From: Candidatus Azambacteria bacterium
Lineage (GTDB): Bacteria > Patescibacteriota > Minisyncoccia > GWC2-36-17 > M10-OD1-4
Direction of reading: 5' to 3'
Assembly (NCBI GenBank): GCA_027048495.1
Contig: JALTWS010000041.1
Span: 1 to 34,454 of the forward strand
Length of the DNA: 34,454 bases
In this document: one piece after another, positions 1 through 6,976 of the stretch
Layout: every line of letters starts with the position of its first letter
How positions within the stretch are numbered: position 1 is the stretch's first letter
Notes under the pieces: generated by a model
What the model saw: the letters and a program-made list of their open reading frames with translations, nothing else
Databases searched by the model: none
What the model was told of the DNA's origin: nothing
Translations under genes and position numbers: made by a program

Positions 1-2
1 TT

Positions 3-857
3 TACAGTAATTTTTTGGACTTATCATGTGCAAAATTGATAGATGGTTATATAGTAAAAAATGCAGATTTAAAAACCTATTTTGAGTTTTTTATGACTCA
101 TACAAAAAATAAGTTAATACAAATAAGAGACAACATAAAATATCCTATTTGTATAAACATCGAGGAAGATATAAATAAAATAAGAGTCAAAACTACAAAA
201 AAATATAAAGATGGATGGGAGGAACTTGGTTTTTATTCAAATATTTTTTCTAAACTAAAAGGTGGAGAAAGGAATGAGGTTTTAAACTCTTTGAAAGATT
301 TTATAAAAAAAGAATCATTTTTAGATTATTCAATGAAGGTACAAAATTATAAAAGTGCTCTTGCTTCTAATATGGCTGGTATAGTTAATTTTTTGTCAGA
401 AAAATTTAATAATAATGTCATAATTTGTTTGGAAAATTTGGACAGTGACCAAGTATCAGATCAGAGCAGAAAATTTGGAATACATAGATATATTGAATGG
501 GTCCTGCTTAATAAATTTAAGAAAAAATGTTTAATACCTGAAAAAATAAGTAAACAAATTATTTTAAGAGCAGATTTTTCTGATAATAAAAATTCTAAGG
601 ATGAAAGATTTTATCAGATGGGTAATTTTATCTTTGCTCCAGAAAAAAATACTAGTAAAGAATGTCCTTATTGTGAAGAATTGATGCTTGGTTATAAAAG
701 CGATGAATTTAAAAAATATAAATTTTCTCCTCAAAGATATATAAAATGTAAAAAATGTAATGAGAAATTTGGTTTTGACGAGATTGCTTCAATAAACATA
801 GCTAAAAAAGCAAATGAATATATTATCAATAAAATAAAAAATAACCTTGACAAATAG
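3..857 (+). CDS. Type V CRISPR effector, Cas12a/Cas12a2 family, zinc-ribbon form (C-terminal part)
   Basis: This is the C-terminal part of an RNA-guided RuvC nuclease; the frame is open to the window edge, so the 5' part, including RuvC-I, lies outside. Counting from a TTG at 15, RuvC-II is IICLENLD with catalytic Glu140. RuvC-III is DEIASINIAKKA with Asp255. Between them sit CPYC (Cys217, Cys220) and CKKC (Cys245, Cys248), a zinc ribbon. Canonical Cas12a has a larger Nuc domain at this place, with no such four-cysteine ribbon; Cas12a2 and several other Cas12 types do have one. The array downstream has Cas12a-type repeats, so I infer a Cas12a2-like effector. A divergent Cas12a or another zinc-ribbon Cas12 remains possible. 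The stop is followed at once by a palindromic terminator and then cas4. Membership in the type V family is firm; the subtype is not. Confidence 0.85.
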   Translation, partial: YSNFLDLSCAKLIDGYIVKNADLKTYFEFFMTHTKNKLIQIRDNIKYPICINIEEDINKIRVKTTKKYKDGWEELGFYSNIFSKLKGGERNEVLNSLKDFIKKESFLDYSMKVQNYKSALASNMAGIVNFLSEKFNNNVIICLENLDSDQVSDQSRKFGIHRYIEWVLLNKFKKKCLIPEKISKQIILRADFSDNKNSKDERFYQMGNFIFAPEKNTSKECPYCEELMLGYKSDEFKKYKFSPQRYIKCKKCNEKFGFDEIASINIAKKANEYIINKIKNNLDK

Positions 858-870
858 TCAAGTTTGTGAT

Positions 871-906
871 AACAAAAACCTACTTTTTAAAAAGTAGGTT
901 TTTGTT
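871..906 (+). terminator. 36-bp perfect palindrome, likely terminator, abutting the cas4 start
   Basis: The two 18-base arms are exact reverse complements, and the right arm contains GTAGGTTTTTGTT. In RNA this gives a hairpin with a small TTAA loop followed by a U-run, as in an intrinsic terminator for the effector gene. The last base is directly followed by the cas4 ATG, so there is no room for a Shine-Dalgarno site. Confidence 0.75.
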
Positions 907-1449
907 ATGGAAGAATATATTCAAATATCAAAACTGAATGACTTTGTTTTTTGCCCTAAATCTATGTATCTTAAGAGCATTTTTGAATCTTTTGATACAA
1001 AAACTTATCATTCAGAATATCAAACAAGGGGAAAGCTAGCGCATGAAAATATTGAGCTTAAAAAATACACAACAGCAAAAAAATCTGTTTTACAGGGAAT
1101 TGAGGTGTATTCTCAAAAATATAATTTAGTTGGAAAAATTGATCTTTATTTTAAAGACAAAAAAGAGCTAGTTGAAAGAAAATATAAGATTAATAAGATT
1201 TACGATGGTCAAAAATTTCAACTTTATGCTCAATATTTTTGCCTTTTGGAAGAGGGTTATGAAGTAGAAAGATTGTCAATTTATTCTTTGTCTGATAACA
1301 AAAAATATAAAATTGATTTGCCAAATGAATATGAAATTAAAAAATTTGAAAAATTAATTGAGAAAATAAAAAGCATAAATATTGAAAGTCAGAATTTTAA
1401 AGTTAATAAAAACAAATGCGATAAATGCATATATAATACTTTGTGTTAA
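907..1449 (+). CDS. cas4: Cas4 adaptation exonuclease (Fe-S, RecB-like)
   Basis: Cas4 trims prespacers and helps select PAM-flanked DNA for integration by Cas1-Cas2. The 180-residue protein is of usual length. The four iron-sulfur cysteines are visible: Cys16 in the N-terminal FCP motif, and Cys171, Cys174 and Cys180 at the C-terminus. The RecB nuclease core is present as His46, Asp79 in GKIDLYF, Glu90 and Lys92 in LVERKYK, and the QLYAQYFCLLEE segment typical of Cas4. It is followed after 15 bases by cas1. The start codon directly abuts the preceding palindrome and has no Shine-Dalgarno sequence, so its promoter and initiation mode are unclear. Confidence 0.95.
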   Translation: MEEYIQISKLNDFVFCPKSMYLKSIFESFDTKTYHSEYQTRGKLAHENIELKKYTTAKKSVLQGIEVYSQKYNLVGKIDLYFKDKKELVERKYKINKIYDGQKFQLYAQYFCLLEEGYEVERLSIYSLSDNKKYKIDLPNEYEIKKFEKLIEKIKSINIESQNFKVNKNKCDKCIYNTLC

Positions 1450-1464
1450 ATTAATTCAAAGCTT

Positions 1465-2436
1465 ATGATGTCACTTCCTGATTTTAAAGAAAAGCAGATT
1501 TTGGTTGTGAAATCAGACCTAGGAGACAGGGCTTTTTTGAGAGTGGATAATGATAATATAGTATTTTATAAAAACGGAGAGTTAAAAAACAAAATTCCGA
1601 GTTTTAAAATATTTGTTTTGTTTGTTATTGGTGATGTTGCTATTACCGGATATTTGCTAAGAAAATTAGCAAGTTATGGCGCAAGTGTGGTTTTTATGAG
1701 TAGAAATTTAAATGCTTATAGCGTTATAAATGCCTTTGGGGAAGGAAATTATATTTTAAGAAATATTCAATATAAGTTGGGAAATTTAAAGGAGCTTGAA
1801 ATGGCAAAACATCTTGTGAAAAATAAAATTTACAATCAGAAATTACTTTTAAAATATAAGGCTGGTGTTGATTTGTCTTTGAGCAAAAGTAAAAAAGAAT
1901 TAGATGAGAAAATTGATCCTATTTTCAATGAAAAAGAGTTGCTTGGGGTAGAAGGGAATTTTTCAAAAGATTTTTTTCAAGTGTTTTTTAAAGAAAATGG
2001 AATAAACTGGCACAAAAGAGCTCCAAGGTCAAAGTACGATGAATACAACTTGCTTTTGGATATGGGCTATACTTTTTTGTTTAATTTCATTGATTCAATT
2101 TTAAAAATTTATGGATTTGATACTTACAAAGGTTTTTATCATAAATTATTTTTTCAAAGAAAATCATTGTCTTGCGATATTATGGAGCCTTTTCGTTGTA
2201 TAATTGATAAGCAAATTGTCAAATCATTTAACTTAGGACAAATAGACAAAGATGATTTTGGTGTTTCAAATGGAAGATATTTTTTAAAAATAGACAAGCA
2301 GGAAAAATATATAAAAATTTTTATTGAAGCGATTTTAAAACATAAAGAAGACATCTTTGTTTATATAAAAGATTTTTATAGATATTTAATGTCAGATGAT
2401 AAAACATTTCCAGAATTTTACTTAAAATTAAAATGA
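1465..2436 (+). CDS. cas1: Cas1 integrase
   Basis: Cas1 is the metal-dependent integrase that inserts new spacers at the leader end of the array. The 323-residue protein has the expected two-domain layout, with a beta-rich N-terminus and a helical catalytic domain. The conserved metal ligands are visible as Glu163 in GVEGNF, His226 in FYHKLFF and Asp238 in SLSCDIMEPFR. Two ATG codons are adjacent at the start (1465 and 1468), and either could be used; no Shine-Dalgarno site is seen. The stop overlaps the cas2 start by four bases (ATGA), which suggests translational coupling. Confidence 0.97.
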   Translation: MMSLPDFKEKQILVVKSDLGDRAFLRVDNDNIVFYKNGELKNKIPSFKIFVLFVIGDVAITGYLLRKLASYGASVVFMSRNLNAYSVINAFGEGNYILRNIQYKLGNLKELEMAKHLVKNKIYNQKLLLKYKAGVDLSLSKSKKELDEKIDPIFNEKELLGVEGNFSKDFFQVFFKENGINWHKRAPRSKYDEYNLLLDMGYTFLFNFIDSILKIYGFDTYKGFYHKLFFQRKSLSCDIMEPFRCIIDKQIVKSFNLGQIDKDDFGVSNGRYFLKIDKQEKYIKIFIEAILKHKEDIFVYIKDFYRYLMSDDKTFPEFYLKLK

Positions 2437-2723
2437 AATATATGATAATACTTTCTTATGACATATCAAATGACAAAACAAGAGCAAGATTTTCTAAGTT
2501 TATTCAAAAGTACGGCAGAAGGCTCCAATACTCTGTTTATGAGATTAAAAACTCAAAAAGAGTTTTAAATAATATAATTTATGAAATTGATTTTAAATTT
2601 AAAAAAGAATTTGAAGATACAGATAGTGTGCTTATTTTGGATATGTGTGCATTATGTGATAGAAAGATAAAAAGATATGGATTTGCTGTGCATGAAGAAA
2701 AAGATCTTGTGTTTTTTAATTAA
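2433..2723 (+). CDS. cas2: Cas2 adaptation protein
   Basis: Cas2 forms the dimer that bridges two Cas1 dimers in the integration complex. The 96-residue protein has the small ferredoxin-like fold. The first strand is MIILSYDIS with the conserved Asp10, followed by the basic helix containing KTRARFSKFIQKYGRRLQ and the VYEI strand. It overlaps cas1 by four bases and is the last gene of the cas4-cas1-cas2 unit. The array leader follows directly. Confidence 0.96.
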   Translation: MKYMIILSYDISNDKTRARFSKFIQKYGRRLQYSVYEIKNSKRVLNNIIYEIDFKFKKEFEDTDSVLILDMCALCDRKIKRYGFAVHEEKDLVFFN

Positions 2724-2735
2724 TGTTGTTATAAT
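2707..2735 (+). promoter_or_regulatory. Candidate leader promoter for the CRISPR array
   Basis: TTGTGT at 2707-2712 and a perfect TATAAT at 2730-2735 are separated by 17 bases. The predicted transcript would start near 2742, pass through the leader hairpin and enter the array on the plus strand, which is the direction required by the repeat hairpin. The -35 box lies inside the end of cas2. In AT-rich DNA such matches arise by chance, so support is moderate. Confidence 0.4.
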
Positions 2736-2823
2736 AAAAATATAATTCAGTTGTGGCTTTTGAGAGATGCTTTGACAATTTTATAGTAGCAAAGGTGGAA
2801 GTTTACATGTATGTATTTGAATG

Positions 2824-2846
2824 GAAAACCGAGGTTTTTATTTTTT
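2824..2846 (+). terminator. Possible weak terminator after cas2
   Basis: A short stem of AAAACC and GGTTTT around GA is followed by TATTTTTT. It could attenuate read-through from the cas operon into the array. The stem is only six base pairs, so this is tentative. Confidence 0.3.
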
Positions 2847-2860
2847 GAGTATTGAAAAAA

Positions 2861-2930
2861 TCTTTTATTTATGCGGGTTTGCTTTTTGTTGTAAAAAAAT
2901 ACAACGGCGAAAACCCGCATAAATAAAAGA
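2861..2930. promoter_or_regulatory. Long inverted repeat in the CRISPR leader, 8 bp from the first repeat
   Basis: Two exact 20-base arms (2861-2880 and 2911-2930, with core ATGCGGGTTT and AAACCCGCAT) enclose a second hairpin, GTTGTA-AAAAAA-TACAAC. On the minus strand the stem is followed by TTTTTT (2855-2860), the form of an intrinsic terminator for transcription leaving the array backwards toward cas2; the plus strand has no such run. It could also be a structural site for leader-end integration. The inverted repeat is seen directly; both roles are inference. Confidence 0.6.
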
Positions 2931-2938
2931 AATTCAGA

Positions 2939-4790
2939 CTTAAATACATATATTAAATTTCTACTTTTGTAGATAAATTTTATCGCAACTTCTGGGTCTA
3001 CATCTTAAATACATATATTAAATTTCTACTTTTGTAGATAAATTGAAACTTTTTCAAGCATTTTTCTTAAATACATATATTAAATTTCTACTTTTGTAGA
3101 TCTTAATTTCCTCTGCTCTTTTTTCTCCTTAAATACATATATTAAATTTCTACTTTTGTAGATATCGGGTCAAACTTATCACTTAAAGCTTAAATACATA
3201 TATTAAATTTCTACTTTTGTAGATCTGTTGAAATGGCTTCAGCGGCAGACTTAAATACATATATTAAATTTCTACTTTTGTAGATACAGCAAGCATACGA
3301 AGACTTTATGAACCTTAAATACATATATTAAATTTCTACTTTTGTAGATTTGTTGTTTTCCGCATCTAGGATTTCTTAAATACATATATTAAATTTCTAC
3401 TTTTGTAGATCCCAAACTTGCCATATAAGCTATTAAGCTTAAATACATATATTAAATTTCTACTTTTGTAGATGCCGCTTGGGCTTGTGTATATTGCTCC
3501 TTAAATACATATATTAAATTTCTACTTTTGTAGATTAATATGGATAATAAAGTCATAAATATCTTAAATACATATATTAAATTTCTACTTTTGTAGATTC
3601 AACCCCTAGAGGAGCTAAAGGTTCCTTAAATACATATATTAAATTTCTACTTTTGTAGATGTGTCAACATCTGTGACAGCTCCTTCCTTAAATACATATA
3701 TTAAATTTCTACTTTTGTAGATAAATCAGCTGGCAATGTAAAATCATATACTTAAATACATATATTAAATTTCTACTTTTGTAGATCTCAATCTCTTTTT
3801 CGTATTTTTCAGCCTTAAATACATATATTAAATTTCTACTTTTGTAGATCTCACAAGATATCCACAAACCTGCATAACTTAAATACATATATTAAATTTC
3901 TACTTTTGTAGATCCTGTTGCAAGTGCGTATGTTGTAACCTTAAATACATATATTAAATTTCTACTTTTGTAGATTAAAGTATTGATGGTGCCAGAAGGA
4001 TTTACTTAAATACATATATTAAATTTCTACTTTTGTAGATGAAGGTAAACAATATGAGGAGTATCATCCTTAAATACATATATTAAATTTCTACTTTTGT
4101 AGATAGTCAAAGATTTTTATCTTGTTATATCTTAAATACATATATTAAATTTCTACTTTTGTAGATATAGCTTCCTCTAACTTAGGTTTTTCCTTAAATA
4201 CATATATTAAATTTCTACTTTTGTAGATTCATTGTAGAAGTTAACCAACCGCCAGCTTAAATACATATATTAAATTTCTACTTTTGTAGATTGATCCAAA
4301 CAGCTATGATTGTTTACTTAAATACATATATTAAATTTCTACTTTTGTAGATAACCATAACTTTGTTAGATTTTAAATCCTTAAATACATATATTAAATT
4401 TCTACTTTTGTAGATTGTATACTTCAATATGGTGATCAAGCTCTTAAATACATATATTAAATTTCTACTTTTGTAGATAAAAATTAAGCTAGTGCATACC
4501 AGTACTCAAATACATATATTAAATTTCTACTTTTGTAGATCGAAGATATGTCTGTATGCCAGTATTACTCAAATACATATATTAAATTTCTACTTTTGTA
4601 GATAATTATATGTCTAAAAATATAAAAGACTCAAATACATATATTAAATTTCTACTTTTGTAGATGAAATCTTGTTGTGTTTTGTAAATATTCTCAAATA
4701 CATATATTAAATTTCTACTTTTGTAGATAGTTTTTACCTCTGGCCTTGGGCGTCCTCAAATACATATATTAAATTTCTACTTTTGTAGAT
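2939..4790 (+). CRISPR. Type V-A-style CRISPR array, 30 repeats and 29 spacers
   Basis: I count 30 repeats of 36 bp and 29 spacers of 25-29 bp. The 3' end of each repeat is AAATTTCTACTTTTGTAGAT, which carries the UCUAC-UUUU-GUAGA pseudoknot hairpin characteristic of Cas12a and Cas12a2 guide RNAs, so mature guides have the repeat 5' of the spacer and transcription is on the plus strand. Repeats 1-25 begin CTTAAATAC; repeats 26-30 (from 4505) begin CTCAAATAC, a single T-to-C difference confined to the leader-distal, older end. The terminal repeat at 4755-4790 is intact. The leader side faces cas2. I saw no spacer that obviously matches another part of this window, but that was checked only by eye. 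Confidence 0.99.
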
Positions 4791-4863
4791 CTTCCTGCTT
4801 GGTGTCCGTCAAAAATTGTATAACATTACATTAAGCGAAGATGAATACAAAAGTTTAAAATAA
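4791..4863 (+). pseudogene. Possible 3' remnant of a gene at the array's distal end
   Basis: After the last repeat an open frame encodes FLLGVRQK followed by LYNITLSEDEYKSLK and TAA. The end looks like a natural protein C-terminus, but any frame upstream runs into stops in the repeat. It may be the tail of a gene truncated by the array, or chance coding in a 97-bp gap. The first part could also be an unflanked last spacer. Confidence 0.22.
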
Positions 4864-4887
4864 TTTATTATTAATAATGAAAAGTTT

Positions 4888-5834
4888 ATGAGTAATAAAC
4901 TAGGAAAAATAAATAGAGTTGATTTAAGGAAAGTTTGGAATCATGAAGCTCGTCATTTTACAAATTGGCTGGCTGAAAATCTTGATATTTTAGGCAATGA
5001 GCTTGGTGTAAATATAAATTTAATAGAAACTGAAGCATCTGTTGGAAAGTTCAGTGTAGATATTTTGGCAGAAGAGGAAATTTCAGGCAAAAAAATAGTA
5101 ATTGAAAATCAATTGGAACCTACAGATCATGAGCATTTGGGAAAGATAATAACTTATGCTGCTGGTTTAGATGCTGGGTTTGTTGTTTGGGTTGTAAGAG
5201 AGGAAAGAGAAGAGTTTAGGAGGGCTATTGATTGGTTAAATGAGCATACAGATGATGAAATATCATTTTTTCTTGTGAGGGTAGAATTGTGGAAAATAGA
5301 TAATTCTTTACCTGCTCCAAAATTTGAAGTTTTGTCAAAGCCAAATGATTGGGCAAAATTTGTTAAATCGTCTCTTATGGGTAGTACTTCCGAGACAAAA
5401 ATTAAGCAAAAAGAGTTTTGGAATGGATTTAAAAAATACGCGCAAGAACATAACACAATTTTAAAACTAGGCAGAACTCCAAGACCACAACAGTGGTATG
5501 ATATAAGCATTGGTTTTTCTAGTTTAGCTCATATAGCGTTAACTATAAATTCTTTAGATGGTTCATTAAGAGTTGAATTGTATATAAAAAAGATAAGTCA
5601 TTATTTGATTTTTTAGAAAAACACAAAGTTGGTATAGAATCTAAAACAGGAAAACTTATTTGGAATAGATTAGATAATAGAAAAGTAAGTTATATAAGAA
5701 CAGAAAGAAAATTTGATATAGATGATCAGAAAAAAAGAGAAGAATATTTTGATTGGTTGCAGAAAAATTCAGAAAATTTCTATAAAATCTTTACAAAATA
5801 TATTGAAAAATATAAATCAAAAAATAATAAATAA
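4888..5834 (+). CDS. DUF4268 / PD-(D/E)XK nuclease-like protein, split by a -1 frameshift
   Basis: The first frame (4888-5616) encodes 242 residues. Its N-terminal half looks like a PD-(D/E)XK fold: Asp58 in FSVDIL, then Glu73 and Gln75 in IVIENQ, followed by the helix DHEHLGKIITYA. The protein stops prematurely after HYLIF. Shifting -1 at 5592 continues smoothly as DKSLFDFLEKHKVGIESKTG and on to TAA at 5832-5834, giving about 315 residues with the C-terminal DUF4268-like part. The shift point is A AAA AAG in the zero frame, a classic slippery heptamer. The break may therefore be programmed frameshifting, a recent mutation or a homopolymer sequencing error. Its place beside the array suggests a defence or restriction role, but this is inference; the substrate is unknown. 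Confidence 0.7.
5586..5592 (+). other. A AAA AAG slippery heptamer at the frame change
   Basis: The heptamer is in exactly the phase needed for tandem -1 slippage, and the -1 frame is open from here to 5834. No clear downstream stem-loop or upstream Shine-Dalgarno-like stimulator is visible, which weakens the case for programmed shifting. Confidence 0.45.
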
Positions 5835-5898
5835 GTAATTTTTAAAAAATAATCAAATAAATTTATTATGCCATATTAATTTATGTTAAAATTAAGTT

Positions 5899-6465
5899 AT
5901 GCAAACAAAAATAATAAAAACAATAAAATTCATAACATCAAACAAAGGAAAGTTTGAAGAGCTAAAAAAGATGTTTGAGAACAGGGGAATTAAGCTTAAA
6001 ATGCTTTCTTTGGATTTGCCGGAAATTCAAGAGGTTGATGCAAAAAAGATAATTGAAGAAAAGCTCTTGGTTGCAAAAAAGATGGGCTATAGAAATATTA
6101 TTGTTGAGGATACATCTTTGTATATATCTGCGCTTAAAAATTTGCCCGGTCCTTTGATTAAATGGTTTTTGCGGGCGCTTGGTCCAGGGGGTATTTTTAA
6201 TTTGGTAAAAGATGCGAAAAATAAAAACGCAAAGGCAAAAACTATGATTGGATTTTTAGATTCAAAAGGCAAGGCTTATTTTTTTGAAGGAGTTGTTTTG
6301 GGAAAGGTGGTTTCTCCAAAAGGAAAAAGCGGCTTTGGCTGGGATTTTATATTTGCGCCAAAAGGGTCAAAGAAGACTTTTGCTCAGATGACAAAGGAGG
6401 AGAAAAACAAAATTTCAATGAGAAAAAAAGCATTTTTAAAATTAATTAAATTTTTAAAATCATGA
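5899..6465 (+). CDS. rdgB: Non-canonical purine NTP pyrophosphatase, RdgB/HAM1 family
   Basis: The family hydrolyses ITP, dITP and XTP to the monophosphates and keeps deaminated purines out of nucleic acids; it acts in the cytosol. The 188-residue protein has normal length. The signature segments are in order: TSNKGKFEE at 13-21, VEDTSLYI with Asp71, LPGP at 82-85, FGWDFIF at 146-152 (usually FGYDPIF) and KISMRKKA near 171-178. In the last segment the usual SHR motif reads SMR, so the common His is Met here, an oddity for a specificity-loop residue. The next small membrane gene overlaps its stop by four bases. Confidence 0.9.
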   Translation: MQTKIIKTIKFITSNKGKFEELKKMFENRGIKLKMLSLDLPEIQEVDAKKIIEEKLLVAKKMGYRNIIVEDTSLYISALKNLPGPLIKWFLRALGPGGIFNLVKDAKNKNAKAKTMIGFLDSKGKAYFFEGVVLGKVVSPKGKSGFGWDFIFAPKGSKKTFAQMTKEEKNKISMRKKAFLKLIKFLKS

Positions 6466-6659
6466 AGTTGGAAATCATTATATTTTTTGTTTTGCTTGTT
6501 GATAGTATCGGAGCGATGATCATCTCTTTTTTTGGAGATGATAAATGGTACAAAAAATATCTTGGGGTTTTTGCAAAATATTTTCCACAAGCAAAAGGCT
6601 GGAGTGTTTATTATTTTTTGCTTGTTTTGTGGATAGGGTATCTTACTTTTTTAACTTAA
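6462..6659 (+). CDS. Small two-helix membrane protein, unknown function
   Basis: The 65-residue protein has a hydrophobic helix at about residues 4-23, a charged loop with GDDKWYKKY, and a second helix at about 48-64. It starts inside the stop of the rdgB-like gene (ATGA overlap), which argues that it is translated and coupled. I do not recognise the family. Confidence 0.6.
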   Translation: MKLEIIIFFVLLVDSIGAMIISFFGDDKWYKKYLGVFAKYFPQAKGWSVYYFLLVLWIGYLTFLT

Positions 6660-6755
6660 TTTTCAAATATAATAAATTTGTTTTTTATCTAACTTGCATT
6701 TACAAGTGAAATAAAAAGTTTTGAAAGTTAAAACAACAAAACATATACATAAAAT

Positions 6756-6795
6756 TTTACTTAACTATCTCACGATCGTGAGATAGTTAAGTAAA
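6756..6795. repeat. 40-bp perfect palindrome with ACGATCGT core
   Basis: The arms pair without mismatch from TTTACTTAACTATCTCACGA to its reverse complement. It lies between a plus-strand and a minus-strand gene. No long T-run follows on either side, so it is not a typical terminator. It resembles in size and core the palindromes at 25604-25643 and 26288-26325. The 302-bp gap 6660-6961 also holds two tandem repeats and a terminator, with no convincing gene. Confidence 0.85.
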
Positions 6796-6801
6796 GTTGT
6801 T

Positions 6802-6841
6802 TTTGGTTTGATTTTGTTTGGTTTGATTTTGTTTGGTTTAG
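6802..6841. repeat. 15-bp direct repeat
   Basis: TTTGGTTTGATTTTG occurs twice in tandem (6802-6816 and 6817-6831), followed by a shorter degenerate copy. It forms the first half of a low-complexity block. Confidence 0.7.
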
Positions 6842-6854
6842 TTTGGTTTGGGGA

Positions 6855-6926
6855 GTATTCCTAGTGTTATCCCTAGGATTATCCCTAGGATTATCCCTAG
6901 GATTATCCCTAGGATTATTCCTAGGA
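6855..6926. repeat. 12-bp minisatellite, about six copies
   Basis: TTATCCCTAGGA is repeated exactly four times from 6867 to 6914. A diverged copy (TTATTCCTAGGA) follows and a more degenerate one precedes. Each unit contains the palindrome CCTAGG. The frame through it would encode a Leu-Gly-Leu-Ser repeat, but that frame runs into the neighbouring minus-strand gene and is probably not coding. Confidence 0.9.
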
Positions 6927-6943
6927 ATGATTATAGGGAAAGA

Positions 6944-6976
6944 AAAAACCGCCGAGTATTTTTACTGGCGGTTTTT
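6944..6976. terminator. Bidirectional terminator
   Basis: AAAAACCGCC and GGCGGTTTTT form a 10-bp stem with further pairing (AGTA/TACT) in the loop. T-runs follow on both strands. It overlaps the stop codon of the minus-strand amidotransferase gene. Confidence 0.85.

Noticed and set aside
3-857. Plain assignment of the effector as canonical Cas12a (Cpf1)
   Set aside because: The RuvC-II to RuvC-III distance is too short for the Nuc domain and a four-cysteine ribbon is present. I kept the Cas12a/Cas12a2 family call instead.
2724-2938. tracrRNA or scoutRNA gene in the leader
   Set aside because: No stretch pairs with the repeat, and the repeat already carries the self-processing Cas12a-type hairpin.
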